The notes below the pieces were generated by a model. That model ran no database searches and was not told where the DNA came from. It saw only the letters and a program-made list of their open reading frames with translations. A DNA stretch of 64,000 nucleotides from Eleusine coracana subsp. coracana (lineage: Eukaryota; Streptophyta; Magnoliopsida; Poales; Poaceae). Position numbers and translations under genes: made by a program. The stretch is from NCBI GenBank assembly GCA_032690845.1, contig CM064433.1, forward strand, positions 38,314,658-38,378,657. The letters run 5' to 3'. This document shows positions 44,495 through 55,467 of this stretch, piece after piece (within the stretch, counting starts at the first letter, position 1; every line of letters begins with the position of its first letter).

Positions 44495-44852
44495 GGGTGC
44501 GAGCAGAAAACATGTGAGGGACGGGTGGAGGATTGAAAATAATAGATTGATTGTTTTTCTCCGTGCTTTGGCCCTAGCAAAAGTCAAAATCCAGACCGAG
44601 ACTAATCTGCAAGAGAGCAACCACAAAACACATGAGAGAGTGGAGGAAGATCAAAATAATACATTGATTGGGAGGGTGCGAGCAGAAAACATGTGAGGGA
44701 CGGGTGCAGGATGGAAGATAGTAGATTGATTGTTTCTCTCAGTAATTTGGCCCTACCAAAAGTCGAAATCCTGACCGAGACTAATCTGCAAGGGAGCAAC
44801 CACAAAGAACGTGAGAGAGGGGAGGAAGATCAAAATGATACATTGATCGTTT
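44495..44852. repeat. 179-bp tandem duplication
   Basis: GGGTGCGAGCAGAAAACATG begins at 44495 and 44674. Both units continue through GATTGATTGTTT, TTGGCCCTA.CAAAAGTC and GACCGAGACTAATCTGCAAG. They differ at a modest number of positions. Confidence 0.88.
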
Positions 44853-46045
44853 CCCATCGTTCTTTGGCCACAATGATCTAGTACCATGGAAGCTTTACCT
44901 GAGGGGTGGGAAGGAATTTCCTCCGACCAACAAACCTGGAAGCTTACGTGAGGGAGAGGTCCAGCAAGGATTACCAAGGATCCAACGGTAGTGTATTCTT
45001 TATTTTCTAAACCAACAGTCAGAAATTTTGCTTTTACGTGAGAATTTCTAGAATTTTTTCTGATTAATGTGGATGCCTCAAAAGGAGCCTCCAATTAGTA
45101 AATATATATATAAGATTGCTTAATTTGAAAAAATTGTTTTCCATACGTAACAGCTCATCATGTAATCTTTGTGTTGGCTTGAAATTTGAAAACTATTTAT
45201 ACTGATGAAACAGGTAGTTGAAATTTTCTTTAACCTGCAACCCGCTAGTGACATTGTTGGAGCACACACATTCAAACACCAAAGTTCAGGCGTAGCTTGG
45301 TGTTGTATTTCTATACCTTACCTGTGCCGCTTGCACGTTGTGATCATCTTTTGCATGCCTGATGTGAACCACATAGGTCTTTTTTGGATGTGTGTACTCC
45401 AACAACCAACATGCAGTCCCAATTGATTGATGTGATGAAGCAAGTGATTCATAGAAAATATGTAGTTCCTGTCATGCCTTTTGCAGCCAAATGCATCGTA
45501 AAATTATGCAGTAGCTGCCGACTTTTTTGTTTTTTTGAGCAACAGTAGTTGCCTACTTGGACATAGGGATATATACACCTGCGCTGGGGGGCCTACCGGT
45601 TGGCCCACATAGGCTATGGCCCGACTCGTGGCCCAGATAACAAGGGAAGCCCATCACTAAAAAACCAGCAGATCAGCCCAGCTTTGAGGGGCCTGCCCGA
45701 GTCTCTGCCAATCTAGCACAGGCCCATTAGCACGCCAAAAATAGCCCATAACGAATTGCTAGCAAATTGCCGCGATCGCCGTTTTGTTCCAGCCCTTAGC
45801 CTCGTCCGCCGCTGCCAAAGTACCGATCGTGGCTAGCAGCGGCTTCGCTTGTCTGCCGGCCGTGCTTTGTGCCTCTGCGGCTGGGCTAAAGCAGGGTCGT
45901 AAGTCCTAACAACAGGGAAAAACAAATGGTGGCACTAGGTAGCAAGTGATCATTAACCCAAATGCCCTAATCTTCTCAATAAATTACCGTAATTTTCTTT
46001 TCTTTTTTTTTCGATTTGATGTGACATGGATCGTCTTCGACATCA
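44853..46045. other. No gene recognised
   Basis: Short frames only. 45580-45900 is GC-rich with GGCCCA/TGGCCC words like those in the LTR GC stretches. No promoter, splice or domain support. Confidence 0.35.
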
Positions 46046-47637
46046 GTAGCATTTTCATTGTAGCACTCTAGCATTAAAAAAAATGATGGAGACCATGCGA
46101 CATTCCAATCGTGTTTTGCTGCTCCAACAGCATCCAACCAAGCTCTGGAAATAACGCATTCACAAAGACAAAAGAGGATCTACCAGCATCAAGAACTAGT
46201 AGAAGTAGGAACACAAATCTGGAGGAAAATAATCCACCTAGTAATCTAGAACAAATTATCCCCGTGTCAATGTGCAACAGAGTATATGCTAGTTTTGATC
46301 AAACAACGTATGCTCCTATTTACATAATTATTATTTTGTACCTTCTATTTTACTTATTTTTCAACTTTTGTTTGTAAACTCAGTTTCAATTGTGATGAAG
46401 ATATGGAAACCTCGGATGAACCCAAACGTCGACTAACTCAACTATTTCAACATAGTTTCGTGTTTTCCATGTTTTTGATCTAGATTACTGTGTATGTTTA
46501 AGTGTGATGCTCAAAAACAAATTATATACTATTATAGGGATAATGTTTACGCACACATATTTTGGCCGAAGCTTGTCCCGTGTCTTAATAAAATCCGGGA
46601 GCGTCTAATTTTTAATTGATTAAAATAGGAGTTCCTTTCAATCACCATTTTTAGCCCTTGGATCTAGATCCAATGGATACAAAAAGATAAAACTTTTCTA
46701 TAGCCTATACATAACACTAATTAATACAAATAATCTTATAAATAAAAAATAACAAATAAAATAACATTTTTCTCTCTCTCTCTCTTCAAAATGTTGTTGA
46801 TTGAAAGGGTACTCTCTTTTCAATCAATTGAAAAGAAGCATTCCCGATAAAATCCTGGTTCCACCACTGCACCTGTGTGTCATGCGGAAGAGGTATTAAC
46901 TTAGAGAGGAGAGTGGTAGTGCTTATCATCCTCTAAAAACTGAAAAGCAAACTTCTAGACTATTTTCTGATGATATTTTTGCCAATACATGACCTTGGTA
47001 GTCTTTTCATTTTTTTTTAATTTGACGAGGTGGAAATTAGCACAACATTAATCAATGATCAATGGGGTGTGGGTGGAAGCTGAAATGGCGCTGTTATCCA
47101 ATACGCCCACCACTGCAAACAGAACTTGGCCTGCATATAGATTGTTTGTTTTATTTGCTGTATTTATGGAGTTCGTCATACCGTAAATTAAGAGACCTGA
47201 CATGAAGCCTGGCTGGCTATTCAAATTTGAGTTTGGACGAGACATGTAGAACCACCTGGCACGTGCGTGGCATATGGCCGTGTTTGCGGTGTCTCAAGCA
47301 CACGGCAAAGGTGATCTTTGCCGTGCCTGACATCCGGCACACGACAAAGCTCATGTTTGTCGTATGCTATTTACTTGTCGGGCATCTTTTTAGTGGTACA
47401 CGGCACATGTTCTTTTTGCCGTGTGTCAGAGAAAAGGCACATGATAAATTACGCGGCACACGTCACACTTGTTGTTTCCCATAGTGCTCTATTGTAACAT
47501 GTATGCAATTAGTATCTATGTTTGGATGACACTTGTAGAATCACCTCCATTGTAACCTATATGCATTCAGTATCTGAGAATGCATTGATTTAAATAGCTT
47601 GCACAAATATAAAGGTGTGTTCTGTAGGGTTTTCATT
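46046..47637. repeat. 1592-bp tandem duplication, unit 1
   Basis: The unit starts GTAGCATTTTCATTGTAGCAC and repeats at 47638 with only about three substitutions noted by eye (A/G at 46192, T/C near 46585 and C/T near 47262). It contains a CT microsatellite near 46772-46787 and a CACTA-like stretch at 47250-47490 (ACACGGCAAAGGTGATCTTTGCCGTG, CACGGCACATG). Its last 29 bp are the truncated start of the MITE that is complete at the end of unit 2. Confidence 0.93.
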
Positions 47638-49225
47638 GTAGCATTTTCATTGTAGCACTCTAGCATTAAAAAAAATGATGGAGACCATGCGACATTCCAA
47701 TCGTGTTTTGCTGCTCCAACAGCATCCAACCAAGCTCTGGAAATAACGCATTCACAAAGACAAAAGAGGATCTGCCAGCATCAAGAACTAGTAGAAGTAG
47801 GAACACAAATCTGGAGGAAAATAATCCACCTAGTAATCTAGAACAAATTATCCCCGTGTCAATGTGCAACAGAGTATATGCTAGTTTTGATCAAACAACG
47901 TATGCTCCTATTTACATAATTATTATTTTGTACCTTCTATTTTACTTATTTTTCAACTTTTGTTTGTAAACTCAGTTTCAATTGTGATGAAGATATGGAA
48001 ACCTCGGATGAACCCAAACGTCGACTAACTCAACTATTTCAACATAGTTTCGTGTTTTCCATGTTTTTGATCTAGATTACTGTGTATGTTTAAGTGTGAT
48101 GCTCAAAAACAAATTATATACTATTATAGGGATAATGTTTACGCACACATATTTTGGCCGAAGCTTGTCCCGTGTCTCAATAAAATCCGGGAGCGTCTAA
48201 TTTTTAATTGATTAAAATAGGAGTTCCTTTCAATCACCATTTTTAGCCCTTGGATCTAGATCCAATGGATACAAAAAGATAAAACTTTTCTATAGCCTAT
48301 ACATAACACTAATTAATACAAATAATCTTATAAATAAAAAATAACAAATAAAATAACATTTTTCTCTCTCTCTCTCTTCAAAATGTTGTTGATTGAAAGG
48401 GTACTCTCTTTTCAATCAATTGAAAAGAAGCATTCCCGATAAAATCCTGGTTCCACCACTGCACCTGTGTGTCATGCGGAAGAGGTATTAACTTAGAGAG
48501 GAGAGTGGTAGTGCTTATCATCCTCTAAAAACTGAAAAGCAAACTTCTAGACTATTTTCTGATGATATTTTTGCCAATACATGACCTTGGTAGTCTTTTC
48601 ATTTTTTTTTAATTTGACGAGGTGGAAATTAGCACAACATTAATCAATGATCAATGGGGTGTGGGTGGAAGCTGAAATGGCGCTGTTATCCAATACGCCC
48701 ACCACTGCAAACAGAACTTGGCCTGCATATAGATTGTTTGTTTTATTTGCTGTATTTATGGAGTTCGTCATACCGTAAATTAAGAGACCTGACATGAAGC
48801 CTGGCTGGCTATTCAAATTTGAGTTTGGACGAGACATGTAGAACCACCTGGCATGTGCGTGGCATATGGCCGTGTTTGCGGTGTCTCAAGCACACGGCAA
48901 AGGTGATCTTTGCCGTGCCTGACATCCGGCACACGACAAAGCTCATGTTTGTCGTATGCTATTTACTTGTCGGGCATCTTTTTAGTGGTACACGGCACAT
49001 GTTCTTTTTGCCGTGTGTCAGAGAAAAGGCACATGATAAATTACGCGGCACACGTCACACTTGTTGTTTCCCATAGTGCTCTATTGTAACATGTATGCAA
49101 TTAGTATCTATGTTTGGATGACACTTGTAGAATCACCTCCATTGTAACCTATATGCATTCAGTATCTGAGAATGCATTGATTTAAATAGCTTGCACAAAT
49201 ATAAAGGTGTGTTCTGTAGGGTTTT
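47638..49225. repeat. 1592-bp tandem duplication, unit 2
   Basis: Near-identical to 46046-47633. Identity runs to 49225, inside the left arm of the MITE at 49205-49505. The paired 88-codon and 65-codon frames inside both units are conserved only because the units are almost identical, so they are not evidence of coding. Confidence 0.93.
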
Positions 49226-49505
49226 TGTTTATTCTTAAAACTGCTTATGATCTAACTTATCTGCCAAAAAGGCTTATGTAATTTATCTGGCTCATTATAA
49301 CATAAGCAGTCGATTCGTTTGGCAAAATAGTTTATCATGTTGCTGAGATTTTTCTTACTTTATGTTTATAGTACAAAAGAGATTTTAGCTTATTGCTATT
49401 TATTGCAATAAATGTTTATGCTTTGAATATGTTTGATAGAGCTTATGACTTATGATAATATAAGTTGCTTAATAAGATGATGTATAAGCTCTACCAAACA
49501 CACTC
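49205..49505. mobile_element. Tourist-like MITE, TAA duplication
   Basis: The left end AGGTGTGTTCTGTAGGG and right end GCTCTACCAAACACACTC are imperfect inverted repeats flanked by TAA (49202-49204 and 49506-49508). The interior is AT-rich with CTTAT/ATAAG words. The breakpoint of the 1592-bp duplication lies inside its left arm, so the MITE was present first. Confidence 0.65.
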
Positions 49506-49539
49506 TAAGTTTGTAAGGCTGTACCGTTCTTTCTTTTTC

Positions 49540-49740
49540 TGCAACAAAGAACCCCTAGTTAATTCAGAGCCTCAAGTTTGGAAGGCCTATAGTTAATTCA
49601 GAGCCTCAAGTTTGTTAATCTGTATAACAGATGGAGATGGTTTTTGAAGTTTTGCGTTGGTTCTTAACTCACCAGCACAGCAGGTTTACAAGACCAAATT
49701 GTCAGAGTCCAGTCAATTACCGGAACACAATGCATGTTCA
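49540..49740. repeat. Partial copy of the GH18 promoter block
   Basis: ATTCAGAGCCTCAAGTTTG, AACAGATGGAGATGGTTT, GTTTACAAGACCAAATTGTCAGAG and CCAATTACCGG match, in order, the region just upstream of the GH18 gene (49970-50090) and of its relics (54475-54610, 55020-55150). TTAATTCAGAGCCTCAAGTTTG occurs twice within it, near 49558 and 49595. It has no coding part. Confidence 0.6.
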
Positions 49741-50164
49741 TAAAAAGGAAGACATATATTCATAAAACAAAAGGATATTGAGGATCTCCAAATAGTCATT
49801 CACTTCGACTGATCTGTTTCAGACATTTTCTCCCCAACTTTCCCCCTTTTTATGACTTAACATGCATCCAGCCAGCATGTTGCTGTACCTGCAACCCCAT
49901 TGCAATTTTTCCAATCTCCTCCCGGCCGTATAGATATAAAAACTTCACATTCAAATAACCCTTATTAATTCAGGGACGATATAACAGAGGTGGAGAAGGT
50001 TTCTCGGGATTTTCATTGGTTCTGAACCAATGAGCACAGCAGCAGGTTTACTAAGTCCAAATTGACAGAGTCCGGCCAATTACTAGTTGCGACGACACAC
50101 TGGTTAAGACTTCCTTGCGGCGCGCTGCCATAACCATCACCATTGTCAACTCCTTTAATTGCAC

Positions 50165-50171
50165 TATAAAG
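50165..50171 (+). promoter_or_regulatory. TATA box of the GH18 gene
   Basis: TATAAAG lies about 80 bp before the ATG at 50245. Both relic copies keep the corresponding TATAAAA (54690 and 55237). Confidence 0.7.
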
Positions 50172-50244
50172 ACACACTTCTGGTCGCTAACAATGCAATC
50201 TTCAAAAACTACACACCCAGCGATCTTCAGACTCTCAATATACG

Positions 50245-51138
50245 ATGGCGTTCCACCTCCGTCAAGCATGTTTCCTGCTCCTAGTAGCACTCCTCTCCCT
50301 GCAGCTGACAAGCGGTCTCGCTGCCGCCACCGGCCGCGGCGACATCGGCGTCTACTGGGGCCGGAACAAGTACGAGGGCACCTTGCGCGAGGCCTGCGAC
50401 ACCGGCCTCTACAACACCGTGATGATCTCCTTCCTCAGCGCCTTCGGCCACGGCAAGTACACTCTCGACCTCTCCGGCCACTCAGAGACAGGATACGACA
50501 TTGGCAACGACATCAAGCACTGCCAGTCCAAGAAAATCCTCGTCCTCCTCTCCATCGGCGGGCAAGGCGGCGAGTACTGGCTCCCCTCCTCCAAATCGGC
50601 GGCCGACCTCGCTGACTACCTCTGGAACGCCTTCCTCGGCGGCGCCCGCGCCGGCGTGCGCCGCCCGTTCGGCGACGCGGCGGTGGACGGCGTCGACTTC
50701 TTCATCGACCAAGGCGCCACGGAGCATTACGACGAGGTGGCCAGGCTCCTCAGGAATTACGCCAGGAACAGCCGCGTTGGGCGCGTGGTGATTCTGGCAG
50801 CGACGACGAGGTGCGGGTTCCCGGACCAGCGGCTGGAGAAGGCGCTGGACACGGGGCTGTTCGACCGTGTCCATGTCAAGCTATTTGGGGAAGACCGCAA
50901 GTGCATGGCGACGCCGAGGGAGTCGTGGGAGAAGTGGGCCGCGGCGTACCCGCGCAGCAAGGTGTTCGTCGGCGTTGTGGCCTCGCCGGATACGGCGGCG
51001 GCTCCTGCCGGGTACATGCCCCCAAGGGAGCTCTACTACCGCGTGCTGCAGTTCGTCATGAAGAGGCGCAACTATGGAGGCATTGTGATATGGAACAGAT
51101 ACTTCGACAAGAACACCCACTTCTCCAGCGCCTTATAA
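50245..51138 (+). CDS. GH18 chitinase-like / xylanase-inhibitor-like secreted protein
   Basis: A single-exon gene of 297 residues. Residues 1-28 form a signal peptide (CFLLLVALLSLQLTSGLAA). The mature part is a GH18 barrel: GDIGVYWGRNKYEGTLREAC, YNTVMISFLSAFG, ILVLLSIGGQGGEYW, VDGVDFFIDQG, VVILAATTRCGFPDQ, FDRVHVKLFGEDRKC, and the C-terminal NYGGIVIWNRYFDKNTHFSS. In active class III chitinases the site reads DGxDxDxE. Here it is D148-G-V-D151-F-F153-I-D155, so the middle Asp is Phe and the catalytic Glu is Asp. Chitinase activity is therefore unlikely. That altered site and the overall strand sequence resemble the cereal xylanase inhibitor (XIP) group, which blocks fungal xylanases in the apoplast. 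The length is typical of that family. The start is supported by the TATA box at 50165 and the signal peptide. AATAAA near 51180 may serve polyadenylation. Confidence 0.88.
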   Translation: MAFHLRQACFLLLVALLSLQLTSGLAAATGRGDIGVYWGRNKYEGTLREACDTGLYNTVMISFLSAFGHGKYTLDLSGHSETGYDIGNDIKHCQSKKILVLLSIGGQGGEYWLPSSKSAADLADYLWNAFLGGARAGVRRPFGDAAVDGVDFFIDQGATEHYDEVARLLRNYARNSRVGRVVILAATTRCGFPDQRLEKALDTGLFDRVHVKLFGEDRKCMATPRESWEKWAAAYPRSKVFVGVVASPDTAAAPAGYMPPRELYYRVLQFVMKRRNYGGIVIWNRYFDKNTHFSSAL

Positions 51139-51403
51139 GTACTCTCCCGTCGACTGAAAGATATATTTGTGTGATGATGTAATAAACTAATAATCATGTT
51201 CACATAAGTGACATCGTGTGTAGATGTTCACATGAGTGACAACATGAAATTATACATTTCTGGTATAATACAGATCAATAAATAAGTTTATAATAACCAT
51301 ATTCACATGAATGACAAATTAATATGTGATGTTTGACTCTCCTCTCACCAAATACACATGGCAAATCATATTTGCGCCTATGACGGGCTTGGTAGTGTTT
51401 TCA
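51139..51403. other. 3' flank of the GH18 gene
   Basis: AT-rich. TGTTCACATAAGTGACAT and TGTTCACATGAGTGACA, about 36 bp apart, form a short local duplication. Nothing else was recognised. Confidence 0.4.
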
Positions 51404-52329
51404 GCATTATTGTTTCCTTCGAGGTGGTAACCAGTCATTACCGAAAATCGGCTGTTTGCCAAGTTTAATTTTTCGGACACTTGGCAAAGATCTCTTTTTC
51501 AAGTGCCAAAAATAGAAACACTCACCAAAAATTTGCTTGGTTGTCGAGTGTTTTTTTTGGCACTCGACAACACAAAGGTCTTTGCCGAATGTTTTTCTCC
51601 TAACACTCGGCAAAGATTTTGTTTGCGGAGTGTTGTTCTTTTGGCACTCAGTAAGGATAAATTTAAATTATATTTTAAAACCATAAGTTAATTTAAATTA
51701 AAAAGTTTTAACTACAAAATTGTATAACTTTTATTTTGATCAAAAATTCATTATTCAAATTGATCTACAATATTGTTCACAAAATCTATATGTCTCATAT
51801 AGTTTCATAGAACTATAAGTAACACATATAAGATTTATGAATAATGTTTACTACAGCTATGTAGAAGGAATAAATTATCAAAAGAAAAGTTATAGATCAT
51901 GAGAAGTTATACAACTTTGTAACTGAACACTTTTCAATTTGAATTAACCTTGTCAATGAAAGTACGTTTGATTTTTTCAAAATTTAAAATTTAAAATTTT
52001 CAAATGACCTTGAATGAAGAAACAATAAAAATAAAAGTTGTAGATCTTGAAAATTTATGAAACTTTATAACTGGCAACTTTTTAATCTGGAACCATATTG
52101 TCAACGAAATACTAAGTTTGAATTTCTCAAATTTGAAATTCAAATTTTATAAACGACCTCGGATGGAGAAACTCCTAAAATGAAAGTTGTATATCTCAAA
52201 AAGTTATAAATTTTTGTAGTTGACAATTTTTATTTTGAATTTGTTTTTTGTGTCTCAAACAAGCATTTTGCACTCGGATCGGTATAATATGTGCGGAACT
52301 AATATGGAGCATAAACACAACTAATACTG

Positions 52330-52400
52330 TGGTGCAGTGGTAGAGGGTCTTATGCGCGTATGGGAGGTTTCAAGTTTGAATCTTGGCAGCCACACGTGGC
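52330..52400 (+). repeat. tRNA-like (SINE-type) Pol III box A/B motif
   Basis: TGGTGCAGTGGTAGAG resembles a box A and GGTTTCAAGTTTGAATC, about 26 bp after it, resembles a box B. This is the arrangement in tRNA-derived SINEs. No cloverleaf for a functional tRNA was found, so it is a SINE head or a chance match inside the CACTA-like element. Confidence 0.4.
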
Positions 52401-52454
52401 TGTGTATTGCATGAAAAAATGTTGGGACTTGTGACGGGCACAGGCGGGGCTAGT

Positions 52455-52468
52455 GGGGGGGGGGGGGG
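52455..52468. repeat. 14-base G homopolymer
   Basis: An uninterrupted G run inside the CACTA-like element, at the point where the subterminal repeats resume. Confidence 0.9.
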
Positions 52469-52479
52469 CTCCCCACATT

Positions 52480-53197
52480 TAAAACTTGTCTTTGCCGAAT
52501 GTTCGACAAAAAAAACACTCGGTAAAGAGCTCTTTATTGAGTAAGTTTTTACCGTGTGCTCTTTGCGGAATGTTACACTCGATAAACACTTCGCCAAGTG
52601 TATTTAGGATTTTGCCAAGTGCCCTTGACACTCAGCAAAGTCTGGATTCTAGTAGTGAGTGGACCTCCATAGCAGACTACAAGTGGCTTCGTTCATCTGG
52701 CCCGCATTGTTTTACAACAAAAAACACTCGGCAAAGAGCTCCCTACATTTTAAAATTTGACTTTGTGGAGTGTCCGACAAAAAACGCTCGGTAAAGAGCT
52801 CTTTATCGAGTAAGTTTTTACCATGTGCTCTTTGCGGAGTGTTACACATGACAAACACTTTGCCGAGTGTATTTAATCCTTTGTCAAGTTTCCCTGACAC
52901 TCATCAAAATTCTGGATTCCGGTAGTCAGTGGACCTAAACAGCACACTGCAAGTGGCTTCATTCATTGAGCCCACATTGTTTTCCGGCAAAAAATACTCA
53001 GCAAAGAGCTCCCTACATTTTAAAATTTGTCTTTGCCGAGTGTCTGACAAAATACACTTGGCAAAGAGCTTTTTATCGAGTAAGTTTTTACAGTGTGCTT
53101 TTTGCGGAGTGTTACACACAAGAAACACTTTGCCGAGTGTATTTTGACCTTTGCCAGTGTCCTTAACACTCGGCAAAGGTCTGGATTCCAGTAGTAA
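52480..53197. repeat. Tandem triplication of a CACTA end, about 270-bp units
   Basis: TCTGGATTC occurs at 52641, 52911 and 53180, followed in each case by an AGTAGTG-like word (TAGTAGTGAG, CGGTAGTCAG, CAGTAGTAAG). Each unit runs through ACTCGGCAAAGAGCTC, ACATTTTAAAATTTG, TTTATCGAGTAAGTTTTTAC, TTTGCGGAGTGTTACAC and AACACTTTGCCGAGTGTATTT. Only the first unit ends in an intact terminal AGTAGTG. Confidence 0.85.
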
Positions 53198-54334
53198 GTC
53201 GACCTACACAGCACACTGCAAGTGGCTTTGTTCATCTGGTCCACATTGTTTTCCGTGGTGTTGTATTCATGGAGTTCATCGACCATCGGTATTGCTGAGT
53301 TCATATACTGCAGGCATCATGTGTGTTGCCGGGGTGGCACTGGAAAGTGATAGGTTGCATGCATGACCAAGGAAATTCAGCATGATCTGAGAAGCTCCGA
53401 TACATAAAAAATACTGCAGACTATACAACAAAAAAGAAAAAACAGAGGATGTTTCTCAGTTGGCATACAAAAAGGATAGATGAAACAAAATGGAAGGAAG
53501 CTCTAATCTGGTAGCATCCAATTGACCTGTACCCTGTTTCAACCTGCAGTGTGTCCTTTACCAGTTTAATATCTTTGTAATCGCAAATAACTTCAATACC
53601 GTTGCAAGAGAAGCATATACAGAGCAAAGGAAAAAAGTTTGCACGTATATCAGATCGTCTGATGGTATTTTGATGTACGAAATCAAGCATGCAGATTTAA
53701 CCTGGCAAAAAAACTCAACCTGTGAGGGTAAGGTAGCCCAAGGGTCTATTTTTCACAAAGGAGGACCTTCGTATACAGGTTTGCAAAACCTCGAACACCT
53801 ACCCATAGTTACACTATGGCACCACGCTCTATGTGAGACGACCATCGAGATAAGTTAATGCTCCATTAAAAAAACATAATGAATAATAATTTTCTAGTAA
53901 TCTAATACATACTATTAGTTCTTTCTCCGAATATATTAGTTGACACCTGTCATAAGATTAGACACCTCTAGAAAACAGCAGCATATTCACATTGACACAA
54001 AAACAAAAGGTTATGGTTGGGAGGATGTTTTTTTTTGATGAAACAGGAGGGGTCGCCCCCCCCCCCCCCCCCCCCCCCCCCCCGAGTTGGGAGGATGTTC
54101 AGTCATTTAAGATAACAACAACAGTAAAAAAACACAACATTCCCATGGTCATTCATTTATTTGAAGTGGAGTGATCTGTTTCTCCTCCCTCCCCCTTATT
54201 ACGACTTAACATGCATCCATCCTGCATGTTGCAGTACGTCAAACCCCAATGTTTTCCATAAATATTTCACATTGAAATACAAGACTGAAAGCTTGTTGTG
54301 CTTTATATTTTTTCTAGGGAAGAAAAAAGTGGTC
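53198..54334. other. No gene recognised
   Basis: 53198-53300 starts another partial unit of the 270-bp repeat (GTGGCTTTGTTCATCTGG). The remainder has only short frames. Confidence 0.35.
54056..54083. repeat. 28-base C homopolymer flanked by a short direct repeat
   Basis: The C run follows TTTTTTTTTGATGAAACAGG. GTTGGGAGGATGTT occurs on both sides (54016 and about 54086), as if an insertion with a G/C tail had duplicated its target. Confidence 0.8.
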
Positions 54335-54816
54335 TGTGCATGGAAACAGCAAATACGACCCGCACAACACGTTCAGGCTTCACCAATCAAATGACCTAAG
54401 CCCAATTCCTTCAGGCCGCGAGCTCCCGCAAATGTTCAGAGTTGTGCTTTCTTTTTTTTCTGCTCAAACGAACCCCTATAGTAAATTCAGAGCCTCTAGT
54501 TTATCAATGTCTATAAGAGATGGAGATGGTTTCGCACACTTTGCATTGCTTCTCAAACCATTAGCACAGTCGGTTTAAAAAGTCCAAATTGACATAGTCC
54601 AGCCAATTACCAGTAGCCACGATGCACAGGTTAAGACTTCCATCCGGCGGCCATCACCATCAGCTAAGTCAACGCCTACTAGCTTGCTCTATAAAAACAC
54701 ACTGCCGCTCGCTGATAATCCTCAATAAGCACCCATCTTGCAATCTCTGACTCTCAGTACTACGGCGTTCCAGCTCCGTCCAGCATGTCTCCTCCTCGCA
54801 CCAATCCTCTCCCTTC
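54335..54816 (+). pseudogene. GH18 gene relic A: promoter and first codons
   Basis: Matches the GH18 upstream region, with TATAAAA at 54690 and the 5' leader CTGACTCTCAGTACTACGGCG. The start codon equivalent is ACG (54762-54764), where the intact gene has ATG. The next about 50 bp follow the signal-peptide coding sequence (GCGTTCCAGCTCCGTC, CTCTCCCTTC) before a short retroelement-like insertion at 54817. Confidence 0.75.
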
Positions 54817-54861
54817 TTTTTTTTCTCGAATACGTAGGAGAGCTGCGTATATTTGTATCAT
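54817..54861. mobile_element. Short retroelement tail
   Basis: A T run followed by CTCGAATACGTAGGAGAGCTGC and GTATATTTGTATCAT, a sequence very common in grass genomes at the ends of short retroposed elements. It separates relic A from relic B. Confidence 0.5.
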
Positions 54862-55467
54862 AGGGAAGAAAAAAGCGGTCTGTGCATGAAAACAGCAAAT
54901 ACGACCCACACAATATGTTCAGGCTTGCCCAATCAAATGACCTAAGCCCAATTCCTTCAGGCCGTGAGCTCCCGCAAATGCCCAGAGTTGTGCTTTCTTT
55001 TTTTTTCTGCTCAAAAGAACCCCTATAGTAAATTCAGAGTCTCAAGTTTGTCAATGTCTATAACAGATGGAGATGGTTTCTCACATTTTGCATTACTTCT
55101 CAACCCATTAGCATAGTCGGTTTAAAAAGTCCAAATTGACATAGTCCAGCCAATTATCAGTAGCCATGATGAACAGGTTAAGACTTCCATCCGGCGGCCA
55201 TCACCATCAGCTAAGTCAACGCCTACTAGCTTGCTCTATAAAAACACACTGCCGCTCGCTGATAATCCTCAATAAGCACCCATCTTGCAATCTCTGACTC
55301 TCAGTACTACGGCGTTCCAGCTCCGTCCAGCATGTCTCCTCCTAGCAATCCTCTCCCTTCAGCTAACAGACGGGCTTCGGCCATGGCAAGGACACCCTCG
55401 ACCTCTCCGGCCACCCACTCTTCGATGTTGGCGAGCACAACAAGTACTGCAAATCAAAAGGTAATTG
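54862..55467 (+). pseudogene. GH18 gene relic B: promoter plus internally deleted 5' coding part
   Basis: Repeats relic A with an offset of 546-547 bp and high identity. It too has ACG in place of ATG (55309-55311). After CTCTCCCTTCAGCTAACAGACGG it jumps to sequence equal to the GH18 gene from about 50440 (GGCTTCGGCCATGGCAAGG, encoding a GFGHGKDTLDLSGH-like stretch) and runs to ..KYCKSKG, where similarity ends. About 120 bp of the 5' coding part are deleted and the C-terminal three quarters are missing. Confidence 0.8.

Larger units (their letters stand above)
51404..53196. mobile_element. CACTA-like non-autonomous element
   Basis: Both sides are packed with direct and inverted TTTGCCGAGTG/CACTCGGCAAAG words (51440-51650 and 52485-53180), the hallmark subterminal repeats of grass CACTA elements. 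GGATTCTAGTAGTG ending at 52657 is a proper CACTA terminus read on the minus strand. No transposase is present; the centre is AT-rich with AAAGTTGTA.ATCT words. The left terminus is degraded and its exact position is uncertain. Confidence 0.65.

Noticed and set aside
46111..46377. 88-codon frame present in two copies (also 47703-47969)
   Set aside because: Conservation is due only to the recent 1592-bp tandem duplication; no domain or promoter.
52330..52400. Functional tRNA gene
   Set aside because: Box A and box B-like words occur, but no cloverleaf arms or acceptor stem could be formed; kept only as a SINE-like motif.
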